Below the pieces are notes generated by a model. That model was not told where the DNA came from, made no database searches, and was given only the letters and a program-made list of their open reading frames with translations. The position numbers and the translations under genes are program-made. From assembly GCA_947396885.1 (NCBI GenBank), contig OX377204.1, forward strand, positions 54,981,139 to 55,045,138: a stretch of 64,000 nt of DNA, given 5' to 3'. This document shows positions 47,476-58,368 of the stretch, piece after piece. The stretch is from Heligmosomoides polygyrus polygyrus (lineage: Eukaryota > Nematoda > Chromadorea > Rhabditida > Heligmosomidae). Numbering within the stretch: position 1 is the stretch's first letter; every line of letters begins with the position of its first letter.

Positions 47476-49158
47476 AGTCGTACGATTGGAATCTTCTTGA
47501 AGATCCATTGGAAGATTACGACCTTCTCTCCAAAGGACTGTTGAAATGTGCTAGCAACTCTCGCGAAGCCACATCACCGTCTGCTTCAAGACTCAACGCA
47601 CATGCGATTAAGCTCTTGGAGCAAAGAAGAGCTGTCAAACTGGATCCTAATGCTTCCCATCTGGAAAAAGTCACCATCTCGAAGGCCTGTCGAATTGCAG
47701 TGAAGGAGTCCATTCAAGCCTACAGAAGCCGCTGGGAAAGGTTCAAGCATAAAGCGCTGCAAGCGAGACCTCTGCGACCAGAAGACAATAATGTCAGCCC
47801 TTGTGGATAAGGATGGAACAACGCAAACGTCTCGAAGATCGATGGAGACCATCGTTCAAGAATTCTACACAGATCTGTTTCGTTCTTCCAGCGCTGTCCC
47901 CAAATGCTTGATGTCACCAGCTGAGGAAGTACCTCCCATTCTGTAATCAGAAGTTGCTCATGCCATCAGAAGGATGAAGTCAGGCACTGCTCCCGGACCG
48001 GAAGCCATTTCTGCTGACCTCCTTCGTGCGGGTGCTCACTTCTTGCCGAGCACTTCAACCCCACTACCTTCGACTTGGTAGGATTCCGGACTCATGGAAG
48101 GAGTCAAAAACAGTTCTAATCTTCAAAAAAGGTCAGCAGGAGGACATCAACAACTATCGACCCATCAGTCTTCCCTCGGTTGTCTACAAGACCTTCACCA
48201 AGATACTGCTCAATCGTATGGAGCGTTGCTTGGATGAGTATCAGCCGGTGGAGCAAGCAGGGTTTCGCAAGGATTTCTCCTGCATGGACCATATTCAGAC
48301 TGTCTCACATTGAGATGAGCCGCAAATACCACCTCCCACTTGTCCTTGTCTTCGTGGAATACCGGAAAGCGTTCGACTCTGTGAAAATCAACGCCGTTTT
48401 GAACGCACTTGTGCACGCTGGTACACCATCGCCCTACATCCGACTTCTCGACGAATGCTTCTCGAACACATCGACTACCATCCAGCTGTTCGATCGAAAG
48501 CTTAAATCGGAAAAGGAGTATGGCAGGGAAACACGCTTTCTCCCAAGCAATTCACAGCGGCACTCTAGGATGCCATGAAAGACTTGAACTGGGACGATAA
48601 ATGCTACCTTGTCGACGGTAAACGGATCAGCAACCTTCGGTTCGCCGACGATATTGTTCTCATCTCTACCAGCACGGCAGAAGTCGAGGAAATGCTGAAC
48701 GAGCTCAATGTGGCAGGTACGAAGATTGGATTGGACATGAATATGTCCAAAACACAATTTATGATCAACCAGTGGTGTGACACGGGACTCGTAAGGTTAA
48801 ATGGAGTCGTTCTACAACAGCTCGACTCCCACGTCTATCTGGGAAGAGAGCTGAAATGGATAACGACCTCGCTCCTGAAATCGCCCGCAGGAGAAGCGCA
48901 GCATGTGCAGCCTTCAGTTCGATTCGCGAAGTCACCGATCAGGTCAAGGATGCCGGCCTCAGGACCTCGATATTCAACGCCTCTGTACTGCCTGCGATGT
49001 GTTATGCGACGGAAACCTGGCCCGACAACAAGACAAACGCCAGAGCGATGCAAACTACGCATCGTGCACTGGAGAGATGTCGTCTTCTGAGGACAAGCCT
49101 TCCTCAGCAATGGCAAGAAGGCCTACGAAGCTCGGAGCTACGGGAGAAGTCGCAATTA
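47476..49158 (+). pseudogene. LINE reverse transcriptase (second RTE type), broken
   Basis: 47,476-47,810 is the linker (ALQARPLRPEDNN). Then IVQEFYTDLFRSS, MKSGTAPGPEAISADLLRAG, KESKTVLIFKKGQQEDINNY, RPISLPSVVYKTF, EQAGFRKDFSCMDHI, VEYRKAFDSVKINAVL, and LRFADDIVLISTSTAEVEEM with the FADD catalytic box near 48,640-48,665, and VYLGRELKW. Breaks include TAA near 47,945, frame changes near 47,805, 48,040 and 48,300, and TGA near 48,577. The last residues before the insertion are SSELREKSQL, continuing ADPLQYMKKS after it. Confidence 0.85.
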
Positions 49159-49549
49159 CAATACCGGCCTTATCTTTTGGTCTTTGGGCGGAAAAAGCGA
49201 AAAAAACCGCCTTTTCCGCCGCTTTTCTGTAGTGCTCTTCAAATTGAGCGCATTGCAAATTGAAGCACATATTCGTGATCAGTACCGAGCTCTCTTCCCA
49301 ATGAGGTGCAAATCGCCTAGCGAGCGCTCGAGAAGTAGTTCAGTGACCTAATTTCTGCCTGGCGCGGCTGACCCCTTTCCTCGCGGGAGATAATTGCACT
49401 CACAGCTCCTAAGTAGCTAATGAAGCAGGAGATTCGGCCTATTATAGCCTATTTTCTACCTTATATATAGTAATACATAGTTCTCTGGATTCCCTCGCTC
49501 ACCGAGATTACAACGCTATAATTTTTCTAAGGATCTGATTGTTTAAGTG
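49159..49549 (+). repeat. Left terminal inverted repeat arm
   Basis: The 391-bp arm ends at 'ggatctgattgtttaagtg'. It is almost identical to the complement of 52,728-53,121; the main difference is in the A-run of 'gcgaaaaaaaccgcc'. Confidence 0.9.
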
Positions 49550-51399
49550 TAGGTGTGATACTTGGATTGTAAAAGGATGGAAAACCAAGATTTATTTTGA
49601 TGCTCGTTTTTTCACGGGCCCTTAGACAATAACCAAAGAGACACAGTATCCTTCCCCTGTGCTCATCAGCAGGGAAAGAGAAGGAAGATGGAGTTACTGC
49701 TGTGCACAACCTTCACTTCCCTTGTTGACGTTGGACGTGACAAATAACGATCAAACATAAAGCTGTTAAAATAAGATTATTATAGAATTGATAACAGAGA
49801 GAAACCACCAGATTTTGTTAGAAAACCATAAAAAAGAGGAACACCATGAGGCACGGATTGGGTAGCAAAAATTAGAATAGGTATGGCTATTCGCTGCAAC
49901 GGCACGGGGAGGGCAGTGGTTCAACGAGAAGATTCGCCACCAAGAGCAATAGAGGAATGGAATGATGGAAAAAGGAAAACCAGGAAAGCAGAGAATGCAA
50001 AAAGAAAGAAAATGGGAGAGAAGGAGAGGAAGGAAAATCGGGAAAAGCAAAAAGAGAGAAAAGAGGCAAGGCTCTACAAAACCATTCCAAAATTCACATC
50101 AATCCACTTTCCAGCTGGTATTATGGCAATTACGGCTTTGATATCCATGCTTTCTAAACCCCAGCCCAACTGCTTTTATAAGAAGAATGTGAAACACTGA
50201 TATGTTTACGTATGACTACCTCAAGTCATTGAGTACGCCAAATACGCATTCAAGTTGCATCCACGACATCAGGTAGAAATGGAATGCGCGGCGCATCGCC
50301 ACGGAGATTATCAAACGTCGTTTGCTTGTCATTTCTGCTGCCTCAGCGGAAAAGGATAGAAATGCGATGAGCGAGGGGAACAGAAAAGCGACGAGCTGAA
50401 AGCAACTGATCTGCAAGAAGCTGAAGGAGAATCGCCGAAAACGGTGGGCGAACGCCGTCGCCTGGAGTCCAGAAGGCTACAGGTGTCGGACATTTGTAAA
50501 CGTATCACTGTGAATAGTGCGATTGAAAGGATCCGCTTCAGTACGGCACTCAGCTCAAGCAACGCTCTCACCCATCATTCCACAGCACACAGCTGATGGT
50601 GGGGAAACTTTCGCCGGGGAGACAACAAATCGCTGGAGTGCAGGAAGACGCAGACGTGACTTTAGGGAATCGGATAGATTTGAGACGCGCGTCACGACCT
50701 GCAGTTGATTGATACTCGCCGTGGTTCAGCTTCTCAACATAGGTTTGGCATACGATACCAAAACATTCTATCTGTTACTGCTAGTCCTTATTGAAATTAA
50801 AGGAGATATGTGAGCGTGTGGAGCGCGAGAGGAGGCGCATCCCCTCATATGCACACCGAACCAAGGTTTGAGGCTCGGATCCAGCCCCTGCTAGCTACGC
50901 TTTCCGTAATTCCGGATGAAAATAACTAATGCCAGACCTTTCTGTAAACAACAAAACACTGGCTTGGCTACCGGCAGGACTAGAACAGCTTAGTGTGTAA
51001 GCCAAACACCTACTCAATTTATCTCTACAGTACCCATTTGAAATAGAATTCGTGGCGAACTCCTCGGAAGGATCGACTAACGCAAACCTTTAACGCTTTT
51101 CTTTGCCCTCGTGTCTGTGTGCCTGTTACCAAACGAACAGCAAAAAACCTGGTTTGAAGGGGCACACTTTAGAAGGCAAGGCCAGAGGTATCGAAACGAT
51201 AAAGGGTAAAGATCGGTTGACACGTCGTTCATGGGATGAGCCACGTATTCCTCTTCTGCGAAATATCGGAGCAACAATTTGAATACTAATAGCTACAGAT
51301 ACAAAGGAAAAATGGGAAAATGTTCTATACGTTACGTTAGCTAGGCAACCAACAAATCAGTGCCTCATTATTCCCAGCAAAACCACAAGAGAAGTCAAC
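49550..51399. other. Interior of the 4.0 kb element: SINE pieces, purine-rich tract
   Basis: 49,930-50,090 is strongly purine-rich on the plus strand ('aggaaagcagagaatgcaaa'-like), giving a Lys/Glu-rich frame that I do not regard as a gene. 50,231-50,325 matches the 3' body of the type A SINE ('caaatacgcattcaagttgc'). 50,811-51,085 is a diverged fuller copy ('gtgtggagcgcgagaggagg', 'gaggctcggatccagcc'). Confidence 0.6.
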
Positions 51400-51740
51400 A
51401 TGTCATTTTTACGTCGAACTGGACACCTTTAAAATCAATCTGGCCACTTTACGCGTCAAACTGGACACTATTCTGAGCTAGCCTAAGCTCATGAAATCAG
51501 AGCGAACTCTTCAAAATTGAAATGCGCTTCTTCTACGATGAACTAGGACCTCCCTAAAAAAGTTAGAATAATTTTTTGCTCGAGGAAAATTTTAATACGA
51601 CCTTCTTAGGAGTTTTAATTCACCTATCCAATAAGTGAACCCATTGCGTGAAAATGTATAAAAACATTATTTCAGAGGAAAAATAATGGTTTAAGACGTG
51701 TTTTAACGAGCTAAAAGCGGCCATTTCATAGTGCTGAATA
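51400..51740 (+). repeat. Dispersed AT-rich repeat, copy c
   Basis: Shares 'aaaaaagttagaataatttttt', 'gaaaattttaatacga', 'gttttaattcacc' and 'aataagtgaac' with 2,690-3,310. It also has two copies of 'tcaaactggacac'-type words as at 6,890. Confidence 0.55.
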
Positions 51741-52727
51741 CTTGAACAGGTATTACAGAGAAATAAAAAGAATGGGAATAAAGTTCTAGTCGGTGCTTAC
51801 GAAAAGGTCGACGATCAGTACTAGAAATTAAAGCCTTCTGGGATGCGCCACACACTCTGTTTCCGCTTTATTTAGATCCACAACTCCCATCCGCCCAAAA
51901 ATTCACACTAAAAAATAATAATAGAAATTTTAACCCATCTAAAAAATAAATTGAAATGGAAGTAAAACGAATAAAACTGCATAAAGCACTGGTAAAATTG
52001 TGCAATAAAAGAAATAAAAGGGAGAACAATGTCAAAATATAGTAAAACTCGACCGTGGGCCACACCACCTCGGCCGTGTTTGGTAGGATCAATAATACAC
52101 CGCAACATCAGAGGTGTGAAGACTCCGCTTAGGCGATATACGGCGTCCTCAGACGGCGCGATGGGTCACAAGGGCAGGCATCGGGACTGACTCCGCACCT
52201 AATTTGAGTCCCGTCCAGGGCTATTAGGCATTCGATTCGTGATAATCCTTGAGCAAATGAACGCAAAATAGAAACTGAACCAACGTTCGAGTCAGATTTA
52301 ATTGGTGAATGCACTCGTGGGTAACTTTCCCATTTTTGAAATTTTTTTCAATTTCACTCAATTCACATTTGGAGTGAGTTTGCTTCGTAACTGAGTGACC
52401 GAAATGTCTTCTACCTTAGTCGAAATCCTACCTGTGGAAGTCTATAAGGAGTTTTCATAGGCCTCCAAATCGTTATGCTTCTTCCTTCAAAGAAATGCTT
52501 CCGTAGTTGCTTTTACCACGGGAAAAGTGTGCGGATAAGCACAAAGCAGTGCCATGTTAGCAACTTTGCCAGCGCATAATTACTGCAGATTTCAATCCTA
52601 AAGGTTCCAACTCCGCGGCTTGGCTTCAGCCATTACGTTTAACAGAACAAAAAAAAATAAGAGCACACAAACTTGATATTCCAGAGTTAGAGTTCTCTAA
52701 AGTGGGGACATTTTCTAAAATTAATGG
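51741..52727. other. Interior of the 4.0 kb element, right part
   Basis: 52,125-52,235 resembles the head of the type A SINE ('aatttgagtcccgtccaggg' as B box region). The rest is AT-rich with no feature that I can name. Confidence 0.5.
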
Positions 52728-53121
52728 CACTTAAACAATCAGATCCTTGAAAAACTATAACGTTGTGATCTCGGTGAGCGAGGGAATCCAGAGAACTATG
52801 TATTACTATATATAAGGTAAAAAATAGGCTATAATAGGCCGAATCTCCTGCTTCATTAGCAACTTAGGAGCTGTGAGTGTAATTATCTCCCGCGAGGAAA
52901 GGGGTCAGCCGCGCCAGGCAGAAATTAGGTCACTGAACTATTTCTCGAGCGCTCGCTAGGCGATTTCCACCTCATTGGGAAGAGAGCTCGGTACTGATCA
53001 CGAATATGTGCTTCAATTTGCAATGCGCTCAATTTGAAGAGCACTACAGAAAAGCGGCGGAAAAGGCGGTTTTTTTTTTCGCTTTTTTCCGCCCAAAGAC
53101 CAAAAGATAAGGCCGGTATTG
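52728..53121 (-). repeat. Right terminal inverted repeat arm
   Basis: Complement of 49,159-49,549. Ends '...gataaggccggtattg' against the TA duplication. Confidence 0.9.
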
Positions 53122-53123
53122 TA

Positions 53124-53440
53124 GCAGACCCGCTGCAGTACATGAAGAAGTCCATATATCGCTGGGCCGGACACCTGCTTCGACGAAAGGACGATAGATG
53201 GAGTCTCCGTGTCACAGAATTGCTCCCGAGAGACCATAAGAGACCACTGGGACCACCGCCAATGCGATGGGCAGACTCATTCTCAAGATCTTTCAGAGAG
53301 CGGAGTCTGCCTCACTGGATGCAAGCAGCCAGAGATCGAGCGGTCTGGAAGAGTTGTGATCCCCGCTGAGAAGACCTCCAGCCGACAAAAGGACCATCAA
53401 AGTATCAAAGTAAGTAAGAACTCAGCTGACGAGTAAGATG
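53124..53440 (+). pseudogene. LINE C-terminal region after the insertion
   Basis: Reads ADPLQYMKKSIYRWAGHLLR, then RKDDRWSLRVTELLPRDHKR and PPPMRWADSFSRS. This is the conserved RTE C-terminal segment (WAGH, PRD, RP, RW). It continues the reading frame interrupted at 49,158 and stops at 53,367-53,369. Confidence 0.85.
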
Positions 53441-54193
53441 TCAGAGACTTCGCCACTCATAGCACTTAACCGGTCTTATTGAATGTCCCAGATCTGTCCT
53501 AATTAGGAGAGGGCAGAGTTAAGGCTACAGTTGCGTTCAGCACCCACAACACGACACCCACTCCCTGAGTTCGCATTGGTACCATTGTATCATTTGGCAG
53601 TAGATGAAGCTCTGAAGCAAACTCAGAGGAGGGGGTTGGAGAGGCAAGACACCGCATGCCCTCCCCCGGCTAGGATAGATCCAATGTTCCCTATGGAGCG
53701 CATTGTTAGCAATCTTAGAGTGTTATAGAATTGGTGCGCCACGCCAGGCCTAAGATTATTGGGGAAAATGATAAGCCTCCTCCGGATAAGGAATTTGATT
53801 CCTGACTCAAACATTCATTGAACCTTTGTGGACCTACACTATTCGTTGGTTCATCGTTTCAAGAAAAGAAAAAAGAATCCAATTTGGTTACTGTTTCGAC
53901 AGGATACACCACCGGTTTGAAAGCAACACGATCACAAACGCATGGTTAATCTCTTTGTTCAGCCCTTCGTTTACGTTCAAGAGGTGAACGATGGCAGTGG
54001 AAAGCAATCAATGAGCGATGAATCACCATTTACGTTCCAAAAGGGAGCGAAACACGGAACGGAACGGACGTACTAAAAACGGCCGGAAACCGAAATTCGG
54101 TACACGGAAACGGATGTTTCGCACATCCCTGTTTGGAATGATCCAGCTCTTTGATGTTACCCCTTGACGAGAAGTGGGAGTCTTTCGATACAT
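53441..54193. other. Unassigned stretch with a possible hAT right end
   Basis: 54,040-54,131 has 'acggaacggaacgg' and 'cacggaaacggatg' words and ends ...cacatccctg. Read inward from the right this is CAGGGATGTGCGAAACATCC, like the tips of the hAT elements elsewhere in the window. No left partner or duplication was found. 53,441-54,030 holds nothing I can name. Confidence 0.4.
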
Positions 54194-54206
54194 GCATTGT
54201 TGTTGC

Positions 54207-54240
<34 letters not shown>
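54194..54240 (+). repeat. (TTG)n microsatellite
   Basis: About 15 'ttg' units with one 'ctg' interruption. Confidence 0.9.
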
Positions 54241-54289
54241 AAAGGATTTCTCTTCAAGGCATGGTAGTATTCCGATAAACTGCATCTTG

Positions 54290-54445
54290 CGCTAATGAGT
54301 CGGATATCCGACATCCGGCGTTCGCGAAATTGCCATAATCCGAATCATCCAAAAATCCGAGGTTCTCATAATTGCCCATTATCCCAATCATCCAAAATCC
54401 GGGGTCCGCAAAATCGCCCTTATCTGAATCATCCAAAAATCCGAA
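54290..54445 (+). repeat. Three diverged tandem copies of a unit of about 50 bp
   Basis: 'aatcatccaaaaatccgagg', 'caatcatccaaaatccgggg' and 'gaatcatccaaaaatccgaa' are spaced about 49-52 bp apart, with 'aaattgcc', 'taattgcc' and 'aaatcgcc' between them. Confidence 0.75.
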
Positions 54446-56589
54446 GGTTTTCGATCGGTTCCATTGTATAGTAGGAGGACACGGCGGTGACGTATAATTG
54501 TGATTATTCGCACTAAACAAATGAATATTACAATGCAAATCAATCAGCGAATGTATATGAACTGAATAAATAAAGAAAGAAAATGAAAACCCTATCGAGA
54601 CTTTCCGATCAACCTAATAGTTGGCCCAAGAAGGGTCTGGAAGAACGGATGGGTTTCTCAAGCATTTAAACTATCAGTCAAGAAAGCACCACGAGACGTT
54701 GTACGAGCGAACGGCGCTCAATGGCAAGTTTACGATAAAATTCCCACTTTCCTGCTCTTTAAAGCAAGCCGCGGTGGCTGCTGTAAGGATGAGCTTATCG
54801 CCATAATTAAGTAGTGACAATCTTTTGCGTTCTGACCACGAGGCACTAGTTTCATTGAAACATAAAGCCTTACATGTGGCTTTTTCACCTTAGATGATGG
54901 AGATTGCTGATTGAACTGTAGAATCAACAAAGGCGGACTATAAATTGCGTCCCGAACTGAGGCACCGCATGTTGTTAGCACCTTCACCGTCCATCAAACA
55001 GAACACGACACACTCGTTGAGTGCGTGGCGCAGTTTCGCACGAAGCGCGCCAAAAATCCAACTTTTTCGAATTTGGTGGCCCTATTATTGTGCTCTCGAA
55101 ATTTTTTAGAATATTCTGATGGTATCGAATGCTCACCAATTTCGATAGTTTCGAATTCGAATTACTCGAATTCGAATATTCAAGTTCGAAATGCCTATTC
55201 GAATACGTCGTTCAAGCACAACTATAGTGTGCTCTAATGGCACCCATTTTGCTCTAGAGGCCGCATGTTATGATGTCATATGAATTCTGGCAAAATTTCT
55301 ATGCAGTGAAATTTCTGCACTGCGAGTAATTTTGGCGACATTCCCTGACTTCTTCTACATCGACAACGTTGAATAGCTCTGATTCATCCATAAATTCTAC
55401 TATGAGATTTTAAGGCCAGCTCGATGCATTCGGTTAGCCCAGCTCCTAACTCACGTATGAATTGTTGCTTTTCTCAAAAAAGCCGTTCAAGAAAGCCACT
55501 GCATATCTACCAAGAACAAACTTGATTTACATGTAAAATCGCATTTTATTGCGGCGTTTCAATAGTCTGCCTACAACTTTCAATTCCCCGTCGATAGTAG
55601 ACGTTCTTCTTACTCCTCCATTACTCGAATTCCTCTCACTCCTGATAGCTCATAGCTGAAGTCACTTGGTGAAGAAATGTCGAATCCTTCCAAGCGTTCT
55701 GAAAGCGGTAGCAGTAGCAGCTGAGGCGCGCTTGCTCTCTCACAGTGCACAAAATGAAATAAGGTTGATCAAGAGGACGCATGGCGAAAAGAGTTATCAG
55801 TTCGAGGGAAGACTTGAAGCAGTTGTCGGCGCCCGACGAATACAGCCCCCTCCCTATGAGTCAGTGGGTATACTTAGCCAAACAATGAGACCTTCGCCAG
55901 CACAATTTCCCGTGAGATCCACAAAATCGGTCTACATATGGGAGCTATGTACTGTTGATGTAAGGAGTTTTCCCTTACTTGGACACTTTAGCGTTGAACG
56001 AATCGACCGTAGGAGATGGCGGAGGCGTTGGCAGAGCGGCATTCCTTGACCTGCTTGCTGTACCAACAATTGCCTGTAGATTCTCTTCCTAAAAGATCCT
56101 CTTTGAAGATGCTTGAAACACTGCATAGAGAAACTTCCACGCTTCTACTACTGTACCTAATGCTCTAGTACACACCTAGAATTTGAATGACTGCAAAAGC
56201 CTCAACTTCATTTAAACGCGCAGGCAGTCAGAGCACAGGCGCCTTTTATACTGGCGCCGCCCGGCGCGGCGTGATGATTGACATAGCTATCGATTTTTCG
56301 CCTCGCTTCCATACCCGCCGCCTTAATACATCACATTTGACGGAATTTCGGGTTACGGTGCCGGGCAATCGCGCCGCTGAAAGGGAGGGCCCAGCGCAAT
56401 CAGCCGCAGCAGACTCGGCGTGGAGTGGTAAATTTCCCACCGGGATGAATCATTTTGCTATGCTCTTTTTGTTTTGTTCCCCTAACAGAAAAGGTGTGGC
56501 AAAATGATGGCACTATTGAACATTCAGGACTCCAGATGTCGACAAGAGTTCTAAAGACAGTCTTTCGGCCAAACCTCGCATAGGGGGAG
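54446..56589. other. Unassigned stretch
   Basis: No supportable gene. 55,040-55,240 has 'cgaattcgaatt' words like those at 21.6 kb. A 127-codon frame at 55,666-56,049 and a 106-codon frame at 56,187-56,507 have no family motif; the latter lies in a GC-rich block (56,230-56,440) with frames on both strands. Confidence 0.45.
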
Positions 56590-56770
56590 GTTCTTTGGGG
56601 TAATGATTTCGAATCCGACATCCGTTTTTAAAATTTCGGCCGATCACGGTAGGTTTGGGTGATTGGGGTTGTCGAAGTCATAATCACCGATTTCGCCCAA
56701 ACTTTACATATGGGGTTATTTGGGGTGCTGATCACGAATCTAACATCCATTTTTCTTATTACGCGGGAGT
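56590..56770 (+). repeat. Copy of the 'gggttatttggggtgctgat' repeat
   Basis: Two partial units ('tttggggtaatgatttcgaa', 'ggttatttggggtgctgatc' followed by 'acgaatctaacatcc') match the centre of the palindromic element at 36,180-36,370. It adjoins the 3' side of the minus-strand LINE and may have replaced its tail. Confidence 0.65.
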
Positions 56771-56796
56771 TTGGGCGAAACCATGACCTTAGTCAT

Positions 56797-57900
56797 CCGG
56801 GGTATGGAGATCTGTAGACGATCCCGAAGTTTCACCTGCATCACCTGTATCACCTGTCGTCCCGTTGAACATCGACTTGCTCGAGCCTGCGCCAGCAGCA
56901 TTTCGTCCCTGTCGCGTCCCAGAGTGCTCCAATGGATCCTCATCGCTCGAGGGACAGGAAGAGCGTCATAGCGGTCGTTCAGGGCTTTCACGAAGAAGTC
57001 CGACCAACGCGTTGGTGGGCGTCCTGGTGTTCTCTTGACATCCCGCGGAATCAAGTCGCTGACGGCTCTCGTCCAGCGGATGTATGCGAAGCGCATTACG
57101 TGGCCGGCCCACCTAATTTTCGACAACTTGGCCCACGCGACAGCGTCTCTAATCCTCGAACGTCGGCGATGCTCGGAACTCCGGAGGCCTTCTCTCACTT
57201 GCGTGAGTCGTGTCACTCTGAGCATCGTCCTCTCGATTCCACGCTGCGCGACGTTGATCGCGTGTTCATCCTGCTTTCGTATAGCCCAGCCTCTGAGGTG
57301 TATGTTAGGGCAGGAAGCACGGTAGAGTCAAATAGGTGGGCACGGAGTCGGACGTTCTTCGTCTTCTTCGCGACTTCTTCGACGCTCTTAAAAGCTTCCC
57401 AAGCCGCTCGTTTCCTCCTGCTCAGCTCTGGTGCTAGGTCGTTGGCCATGTTGACTTCGTGACCCAGATACACATAGCTGGAACATTCGGAGGTGTTCGT
57501 TCCGTTGAGCGAGAATGGGGCATCAGAAACTTGCCCGTTCCTCATGAACATCGTCTTCGTAAGATTCAGCTGCAGTCCAATGTTCCCGTATACACGATCG
57601 AAGTCGGCCAGCATTCGCTCCGCCTGGCTGATGCTCGGTGTTACGAGCACGATGTTGTCAGCGAAGCGAAGATGAAGTAGTTGTCGGCCGTCGACCTTCA
57701 CTCCCTGCCTTCCCATTGTACTTCGCGCATGAGTTTTCGAGAGGAGCTTCGGGGATATGGTATCCCCTTGCCGAACCCCTCTCTTCACGTCGATGACGAC
57801 GTCGTTGTTGAATGGAGAGATCTTGGTCGTGAATCCACTGTACAGCTCTCGAAGGACTCTGATGTACTGAGTGGGAACACCCTGAGTGAGCAGGGCGTCG
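56797..57900 (-). pseudogene. LINE copy 2 reverse transcriptase, C-terminal half
   Basis: On the minus strand: VDGRQLLHLRFADNIVLVTP, SQAERMLADFDRVYGNIGLQ, SYVYLGHEVNMANDLAPELS and LRAHLFDSTVLPALTY, then (shifted frame) KLSKIRWAGHVMRFAYIRWT, RDVKRTPGRPPTRWSDFF. The catalytic FADD box reads FADN here (near 57,655), so the second Asp is lost. One frameshift separates the two parts near 57,225. Confidence 0.85.
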
Positions 57901-57904
57901 ATGG

Positions 57905-58368
57905 TGTTCGGGTCTGATCCTTTCGGGACCGGGTGCTCTACGCTTCTTCACCGACGAGATGGCGTGTCGGATCTCGGAAGGGAGAACAGAGGGGACGACG
58001 TATCCATCCTGCGGAAGATGGCATGGGGGCAGGTGGACGTGGCTATCGAAGAGATCGGAGTAGAAGTCGTGGATGACCTTCTCCATGGTCCTTCTGGAAG
58101 AGGTGACGGTTCCGTCGGGACGTCGGAGAGCGGTTATCTTGGTCTTGAAGTTGGCGAAGTTCCGGCGCGCATTGCGGATAGTCAACCCTGCCTCTGCAGC
58201 TTCAGCCAACACTTCCGCCCTTCTCTCCTTAAGATCCTCCTTTATCGCCTCTCTGCATAGCTTCGCAAGCTCGGACGTCAGTTGGTAGTTGCCTGACGCT
58301 CGTGCTGCTCCACGCTGGCGTATCAGCTCGAGAGTTTCCGGAGACAGGCGTCTCTTGGTGATCTTCAA
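57905..58368 (-). pseudogene. LINE copy 2 linker and RT N-terminal region
   Basis: The frame runs from 58,368 as MKITKRRLSPETLELIRQRG through YQLTSELAKLCREAIKEDLK, NARRNFANFKTKITALRRPD and FYSDLFDSHVHLPP to KKRRAPGPERIRPEH. It then passes into the deletion and a shifted frame. It has no stop for 200 codons, so this section is well preserved. Confidence 0.85.

Larger units (their letters stand above)
49159..53121. mobile_element. 4.0 kb long-inverted-repeat transposon (TA target duplication)
   Basis: Flanked by TA at 49,157-49,158 and 53,122-53,123. Tips are CAATACCGGCCTTATCTTTT on both ends (inverted). Arms are 391 and 394 bp (49,159-49,549; 52,728-53,121). Removing the element and one TA gives caa-tta-gca-gac, restoring the LINE frame exactly (SQL then ADPLQ). 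No transposase frame is present in the 3.2 kb interior, which contains type A SINE pieces and a piece of the dispersed AT-rich repeat. The first eight bases of the tip equal those of the element at 1,448. Confidence 0.9.
46370..53440 (+). mobile_element. RTE-type LINE of a second type, split by a DNA transposon
   Basis: Pieces 46,370-49,158 and 53,124-53,440 are joined by removing the element at 49,159-53,121. The leader at about 46,370-46,690 contains short hairpins. Coding holds AP-endonuclease, reverse transcriptase and C-terminal region, and is distinct from LINE copies 1 and 2 (same clade, roughly half the residues alike by eye). Several stops and frameshifts mark it as dead. The 3' end is near 53,440 ('aagtatcaaagtaagtaag'). 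Confidence 0.85.

Noticed and set aside
49883..50200. A Lys/Glu-rich 105-codon protein
   Set aside because: It comes from a purine-rich tract inside a transposon; composition alone explains it.
55666..56049. 127-codon gene
   Set aside because: No motif, no splice or homologous context, and its composition resembles the surrounding non-coding DNA; left unassigned.
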